In this document: piece by piece, positions 60,077 through 64,000 of the stretch
How the letters are laid out: each line of letters starts with the position of its first letter
Position numbering within the stretch: the first letter of the stretch is position 1
DNA from: Streptomyces sp. TN58
GTDB taxonomy: Bacteria > Actinomycetota > Actinomycetes > Streptomycetales > Streptomycetaceae
Reading direction: 5' to 3'
NCBI RefSeq assembly: GCF_001941845.1
Contig: NZ_CP018870.1
Span: 6,176,001 to 6,240,000, forward strand
DNA: 64,000 nt
Made by a program: the position numbers and the translations under genes
The notes under the pieces: model-generated
Seen by the model: the letters and a program-made list of their open reading frames with translations, nothing else
Told to the model about the DNA's origin: nothing
The model's database searches: none

Positions 60077-61093
60077 ATGCGCCGCCCCCGCCTTCCCGCC
60101 CGGCTCCCGCTGGACCCGTACGTCCTGGCCCTGCTCGGCACCGTCGGCCTCGCCGCCCTCCTGCCCGCCCGCGGCGCCGCCGCCACGGCGGCCGGCACCG
60201 CATCCACCGCGGCCGTGGCCCTCCTCTTCTTCCTCTACGGCGCCCGGCTCTCCACCCGCGAAGCGCTCGACGGCCTGCGCCACTGGCGGCTCCACCTCAC
60301 CGTGCTCACCTGCACCTTCCTGCTCTTCCCCGTTCTCGGCCTGGCCCTGCGCGCCCTCACCCCCGGCCTCCTGCCGCCGGCGCTCCAGAGCGGCCTGCTC
60401 TTCCTGTGCCTGGTCCCCTCGACCGTCCAGTCCTCCATCGCCTTCACCTCGATCGCCCGCGGCAACGTCCCCGCCGCCATCTGCGCGGGCTCCTTCTCCA
60501 GCCTGGCCGGCATCGTGCTCACCCCGCTGCTCGCGGCCGTCCTGCTCAGCGGCCACACGGGCGGCTTCTCCCCCGACTCCCTCCTCAGGATCACCCTCCA
60601 GCTCCTCCTGCCCTTCCTCCTGGGCCAGGCCCTGCGCCGCTGGGTCGACGGCCTCCTCACCCGCCACAGGAAGACCCTCGGCTACGTCGACCGCGGCTCG
60701 ATCCTGCTCGTCGTCTACACGGCCTTCAGCGCGGGCATGGCCGCCGGCATCTGGCAGCAGGTGAGCCCCCTGCGCCTCGGTGCGCTGATGCTCGTCGAGG
60801 CCGTACTCCTCGCGGTCATGCTGCTCGTCACCTGGTACGGCGCGGCACGTCTCGGCTTCGGCCGAGAGGACCGCATCGCCATCCAGTTCGCCGGGTCGAA
60901 GAAGAGCCTGGCCGCCGGACTCCCCATGGCCGGCGTCCTCTTCGGGGCCCAGGCCGGCCTCGCCGTGCTCCCGCTGATGCTCTTCCACCAGATGCAGCTG
61001 ATGGTCTGCGCCGTCCTCGCCCGCCGCCGCGCCGGCGACCCCCTGCCCCAACTCCCCGCCGACCGTGTGGCGGAGGTCTCCCGTACGGCCTGA
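60077..61093 (+). CDS. SBF-family (bile acid:sodium symporter-like) transporter
   Basis: 338 residues with about ten membrane segments. The family pattern is visible in VALLFFLYGARLSTREALDGLRHW, VPSTVQSSIAFTSIARGNVPAAI, and FAGSKKSLAAGLPMAGVLFG, typical of the SBF-like (PF13593) subgroup. Substrate unknown; an organic anion is likely. It is divergently transcribed from the LysR regulator. ATG 60077 is used; the ribosome site is weak. Confidence 0.82.
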   Translation: MRRPRLPARLPLDPYVLALLGTVGLAALLPARGAAATAAGTASTAAVALLFFLYGARLSTREALDGLRHWRLHLTVLTCTFLLFPVLGLALRALTPGLLPPALQSGLLFLCLVPSTVQSSIAFTSIARGNVPAAICAGSFSSLAGIVLTPLLAAVLLSGHTGGFSPDSLLRITLQLLLPFLLGQALRRWVDGLLTRHRKTLGYVDRGSILLVVYTAFSAGMAAGIWQQVSPLRLGALMLVEAVLLAVMLLVTWYGAARLGFGREDRIAIQFAGSKKSLAAGLPMAGVLFGAQAGLAVLPLMLFHQMQLMVCAVLARRRAGDPLPQLPADRVAEVSRTA

Positions 61094-61124
61094 CCGACAA
61101 GATCCCGGGGCCCGGTAACGTGCG

Positions 61125-61559
61125 GTGGTGACCTGGATACGCCCGCTCGGCGCCCACGCCGAACGCCCCTGCACCCTGGTGGTCTGCCGCGGCTGCTGCT
61201 GCGGAGACCCCCGCAAGAACCCCGGCTCCGACCACGCGGGCCAGCTCGCCCGGCTCCGGGAGGCCGCCGCCGCGTCAGGGGACCGCCTGGCCGTCCGTAC
61301 GAGCGACTGCCTCGGCCCGTGCGCCCAGGCCAACGTCATCGTGGTCCAGCCCACCACCGAGGCCCGCCGCCGCGGCGCCCGCGCGGTCTGGTTCGGCTGG
61401 GCCCTCGACGACACCGCCACCGACGAGATCATCGCCTGGGCCGCGTCCGGCGGCCCCGGCGCCACCCCCGTCCCGGCCACCCTGGACCTCCACCGCATCG
61501 CCCCGCCGGCCCCGAAACCCCCGCCCGACACGCCCCGCCGCGCCCGCAGGAGGCGCTGA
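61125..61559 (+). CDS. (2Fe-2S) ferredoxin-domain protein
   Basis: 144 residues. A thioredoxin-like ferredoxin pattern holds four conserved Cys: C21 and one of C24-C26 (VVCRGCCCG), and C62 and C66 (TSDCLGPCAQAN). The family carries a [2Fe-2S] cluster and acts in electron transfer. The C-terminal tail is Pro/Arg-rich. GTG 61125 or 61128 starts it. It shares close spacing with the following small membrane protein, whose GTG starts one base after this stop codon. Confidence 0.82.
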   Translation: MVTWIRPLGAHAERPCTLVVCRGCCCGDPRKNPGSDHAGQLARLREAAAASGDRLAVRTSDCLGPCAQANVIVVQPTTEARRRGARAVWFGWALDDTATDEIIAWAASGGPGATPVPATLDLHRIAPPAPKPPPDTPRRARRRR

Positions 61560-61560
61560 C

Positions 61561-62034
61561 GTGCGCGACCACAACCTGGCGGGCGCGGTGACCGTAGTCC
61601 TCAGCGTGCTGTTCGGTCTGCTGTTGCTCCTGGCCCTGGCCTTCGGCATGTTGGGCGGCAAATCCTCCGCGCTGACGGAGGCGGACGTCATCGGGATCTG
61701 GCACGGTGACCGCGGGGCCCGGCTGGAGGTGTTGGCCGACGGCCGGGCCCGACTCTCGGACGCCTCGGCGTGGAAGTGCTCACGGGGTGACAAGCCCGGC
61801 GTGTTCACCGGCGAGGGGAGCTGGACCCTCGGCCACCTCACCGACGAGAACCCGGGAATCCTGCTCACGTTCAGCCCGGACGGAACCCCCGCAGTGCAGA
61901 GTTGCAGCGACTGGTTCCTGCTGGACGGCACCGGCAAGGAGGGCACCACGGGCGACGGCAGCGACGTGACGGCAACGTTCCGCGGCTACAAGCGCGCTGC
62001 AGAGGAGCTGTACCGGCGCACCCCTACAGGGTGA
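61561..62034 (+). CDS. Membrane-anchored hypothetical protein
   Basis: 157 residues. One N-terminal membrane segment (about 9-32, [22 protein letters not shown]) followed by an external beta-rich domain with two Cys (WKCSRG, SCSDWF), probably a disulfide. The order [20 protein letters not shown] resembles lipocalin-like small domains. Function unknown. It ends overlapping the convergent fdhD gene by 11 bp. Confidence 0.68.
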   Translation: MRDHNLAGAVTVVLSVLFGLLLLLALAFGMLGGKSSALTEADVIGIWHGDRGARLEVLADGRARLSDASAWKCSRGDKPGVFTGEGSWTLGHLTDENPGILLTFSPDGTPAVQSCSDWFLLDGTGKEGTTGDGSDVTATFRGYKRAAEELYRRTPTG

Positions 62035-62851
62035 TCCGCTCCTCGCCCGCGTAGATGTTCATGTCCGGGCCCCGCAGGAAACCGACCAGGGTCATGCCCG
62101 ACTCCACCGCCAGGTCCACCGCCAGCGAGGACGGGGCGGAGACCGCCGCCAGCACCGGGATCCCCGCCATCACGGCCTTCTGCGCGAGCTCGAAGGAGGC
62201 CCGGCCCGACACCAGCAGCACAGCGCCCGCCAGCGGGAGCCGCCCCGCCTGGAGCGCCCGGCCGACGATCTTGTCCACCGCGTTGTGCCGGCCCACGTCC
62301 TCCCGCAGGTCCAGCAGTTCGCCCTCGGCCGTGAACAGCCCCGCCGCGTGCAGGCCGCCCGTACGGTCGAAGACCTTCTGGGCCGCCCGCAACCGGTCCG
62401 GCAGACCGGTCAGGACTGCCGCGGGCACCCGTACCGGGTCGGCGGCGACCCCGGGGAAGCGGGACGCCGTACGGACCGCGTCCAGGCTGGCCTTCCCGCA
62501 CAGGCCGCAGGACGAGGTGGTGTAGACGTTCCGCTCCAGCGTGATGTCCGGCACGGGCACCCCGGCCGCCAGCTGCACGTTGACGACGTTGTAGGTGTTC
62601 GAGCCGTCCTCCGTCGCCCCCTCGCAGTAGGTGACGGCCCGGACCTCCGACGCCGCGCCGAGTACCCCCTCGCTCACCAGGAAGCCCACCGCCAGGGCGA
62701 AGTCGTCACCCGGCGTACGCATGGTGATGGCCAGCGGCCGGCCGTTCAGCCGTATCTCCAGCGGCTCCTCGGCCACCAGTGTGTCCGGGCGGACACCCGC
62801 CCCGCCGTTCCGGATCCGGACGACGCGACGGCGCTCGGTGACCCGTCCCAT
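62024..62851 (-). CDS. fdhD: Formate dehydrogenase accessory sulfurtransferase FdhD
   Basis: 275 residues. It transfers sulfur from a cysteine desulfurase to the molybdenum cofactor of formate dehydrogenase. The catalytic Cys115-x2-Cys118 (TSSCGLCGK) and [19 protein letters not shown] near residue 195 are present, with [16 protein letters not shown] [19 protein letters not shown] later. ATG 62851 has AGGAGTGGG upstream. No formate dehydrogenase structural gene lies in the window. Confidence 0.93.
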   Translation of the reverse strand: MGRVTERRRVVRIRNGGAGVRPDTLVAEEPLEIRLNGRPLAITMRTPGDDFALAVGFLVSEGVLGAASEVRAVTYCEGATEDGSNTYNVVNVQLAAGVPVPDITLERNVYTTSSCGLCGKASLDAVRTASRFPGVAADPVRVPAAVLTGLPDRLRAAQKVFDRTGGLHAAGLFTAEGELLDLREDVGRHNAVDKIVGRALQAGRLPLAGAVLLVSGRASFELAQKAVMAGIPVLAAVSAPSSLAVDLAVESGMTLVGFLRGPDMNIYAGEERITL

Positions 62852-63057
62852 GGTGATCAGCCCACTCCTTCTGTTCCTCGCCGATGTCCGACGTACCCAT
62901 TCTCGCGGTTCCGCATCCGAGCAGGTCCCGGGCAGGGAGCTCCTCGGGAGCCTCCAAAATCCGGTGCCTGAATCCTGTCGGGTCACGCGCATATGTACCC
63001 ACCGGTAGCAGGCAAAGCTGGGTGATCCTGACTTGCCTACGAGGGGGGACCCCGCCC

Positions 63058-63999
63058 ATGACCGGTTCACGCGTGGTGGCGCTAGGGCACTACCAGCCCG
63101 CGAAAGTGCTCACCAACGAGGACCTCGCGGCCATGGTCGACACCACCGACGAGTGGATCCGCTCCCGCGTGGGCATCCGCACCCGTCACGTCGCCGGCCC
63201 GGACGAACCGGTGGACGAGCTGGCCTACCACGCGGCCGGGAAGGCACTGGCCGGTGCCGGCCTGACCCCGGACGACATCGACCTCGTCCTGGTCGCCACC
63301 TCCACCGCGATCGACCGCTCGCCCAACATGGCCGCACGCGTCGCCGCCAAGCTGGGCATGGGCGGCAGCCCCGCCGTCATGGACATCAACGTCGTCTGCT
63401 CTGGCTTCACCCACGCCCTCGCCACGGCCGACCACGCCATCCGGGCGGGCTCCGCCACACGCGCCCTGGTCGTCGGCGCCGACAAGATGACCGAGATCAC
63501 CGACTGGTCCGACCGCACCACCTGCGTGCTCACCGGCGACGGCGCGGGCGCGGCCGTCGTCGAGGCCTGCGACGAGCCGGGCATCGGCCCGGTGCTGTGG
63601 GGGTCGGTCCCGGAGATGGGCAACGCGGTCCGCATCGAGGGCTCGCCGCCGGTCTTCGCCCAGGAGGGCCAGTCCGTCTACCGCTGGACCACCAGCCAGC
63701 TCCCGCCGCTCGCCCGCAAGGTGTGCGAAAAGGCCGGCGTCACCCCCGAGGACCTGGCCGCGGTCGTCCTCCACCAGGCGAACCTGCGCATCATCGAGCC
63801 GCTCGCCGCGAGGATCGGCGCGGTCAACGCCGTCGTCGCCCGCGACGTCGTCGACTCCGGCAACACCTCCGCGGCCAGCATCCCCATGGCCCTGTCGAAG
63901 CTGGTCCAGCGGGGCGAGATCCCCTCGGGCGCCCCCGTCCTCCTCTTCGGCTTCGGCGGCAACCTCTCCTACGCCGGCCAGGTCATCAGCTGCCCGTGA
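63058..63999 (+). CDS. 3-oxoacyl-ACP synthase III-family protein
   Basis: 313 residues. The KAS III catalytic triad is intact: Cys114 ([11 protein letters not shown]), His238 (VLHQANLRI) and Asn268 (DSGNTSAAS), with the family start [17 protein letters not shown]. It condenses an acyl-CoA with malonyl-ACP or performs a related acyl transfer. Whether it is the primary fabH or a biosynthetic paralogue cannot be said, as its downstream context lies beyond the window and fabD/acpP/fabF are not here. GAGGGGGG precedes the ATG. Confidence 0.88.
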   Translation: MTGSRVVALGHYQPAKVLTNEDLAAMVDTTDEWIRSRVGIRTRHVAGPDEPVDELAYHAAGKALAGAGLTPDDIDLVLVATSTAIDRSPNMAARVAAKLGMGGSPAVMDINVVCSGFTHALATADHAIRAGSATRALVVGADKMTEITDWSDRTTCVLTGDGAGAAVVEACDEPGIGPVLWGSVPEMGNAVRIEGSPPVFAQEGQSVYRWTTSQLPPLARKVCEKAGVTPEDLAAVVLHQANLRIIEPLAARIGAVNAVVARDVVDSGNTSAASIPMALSKLVQRGEIPSGAPVLLFGFGGNLSYAGQVISCP

Positions 64000-64000
64000 C

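Noticed and set aside
1..63999. tRNA, rRNA, CRISPR array or intact insertion sequence
   Set aside because: None was seen: no tRNA arms with a T-loop GTTCRA pattern in cloverleaf context, no spaced direct repeats, and no transposase motifs.

Overview
The window is high-GC actinobacterial chromosome, almost certainly Streptomyces. The evidence is an HrdB-type principal sigma factor with a Lys/Ala-rich linker, a crotonyl-CoA carboxylase/reductase and ethylmalonyl-CoA cluster, strong third-position G/C, many GTG starts, GA-rich ribosome binding sites, and Tat and lipoprotein signals. The gene content is mainly that of a conserved core. There is no rRNA, recognisable tRNA, CRISPR array, intact insertion sequence or prophage. 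Gene identities come from reading motifs in the translations; no database search was run.

Layout. 1-516 is non-coding and holds a nested inverted-repeat element and the pssA terminator. 517-2020 is a psd-pssA phospholipid operon (minus strand). 2206-8349 is a five-gene minus-strand ethylmalonyl-CoA operon (ccr, meaA-type mutase, CoA-ester lyase, MaoC hydratase, acyl-CoA dehydrogenase). It is followed upstream by a TetR regulator (8738-9550) and a double-module 3-hydroxyacyl-CoA dehydrogenase (9714-11510); a 15-bp element is shared by the ccr and dehydrogenase upstream regions. Together these convert acetyl/acetoacetyl/crotonyl-CoA to ethylmalonyl-, methylsuccinyl- and mesaconyl-CoA. That route serves C2 assimilation and supplies polyketide extender units.

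11.9-20.5 kb carries a HEAT-repeat protein, a secreted tripeptidyl aminopeptidase-like hydrolase, a radical SAM protein with an SOS-like box in its promoter, an SRPBCC protein, a 39-bp tandem repeat, and an operon of three peptidases (M55, M20, S9). 20.5-28.1 kb holds an orphan VWA protein, two acetyltransferase-like proteins, a divergent arginase-family protein, a DUF5107/TPR protein, a membrane-anchored Cys protein, a methyltransferase and a DinB-like protein.

28.1-39.4 kb has the most unusual content: an aminotransferase-fold protein with no lysine at all beside a metallo-beta-lactamase-fold hydrolase, a DedA/MBL pair, a membrane-domain/alkaline-phosphatase-superfamily fusion, an amino-acid permease, and a two-gene MoxR-like AAA ATPase plus metallopeptidase/VWA system. 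hrdB (39500-41098) has a promoter that looks SigR-type. 41.3-51.1 kb has a methyltransferase, folD, a FAD monooxygenase beside a duplicated EspR-like regulator, an XRE regulator, a Tat-exported FAD oxidoreductase, pterin carbinolamine dehydratase with a methyltransferase, and a beta-trefoil protein.

51.1-58.9 kb (minus strand) has an aldo/keto reductase, then a Liv-type ABC importer in which permease, permease and ATPase are fused in one 891-residue polypeptide, its LivG partner and lipoprotein receptor, and an acyl-CoA synthetase upstream. This suggests uptake and CoA activation of an unknown acid. The end carries a LysR regulator divergent from an SBF-type transporter, a 2Fe-2S protein, a small membrane protein, FdhD and a KAS III-type synthase.
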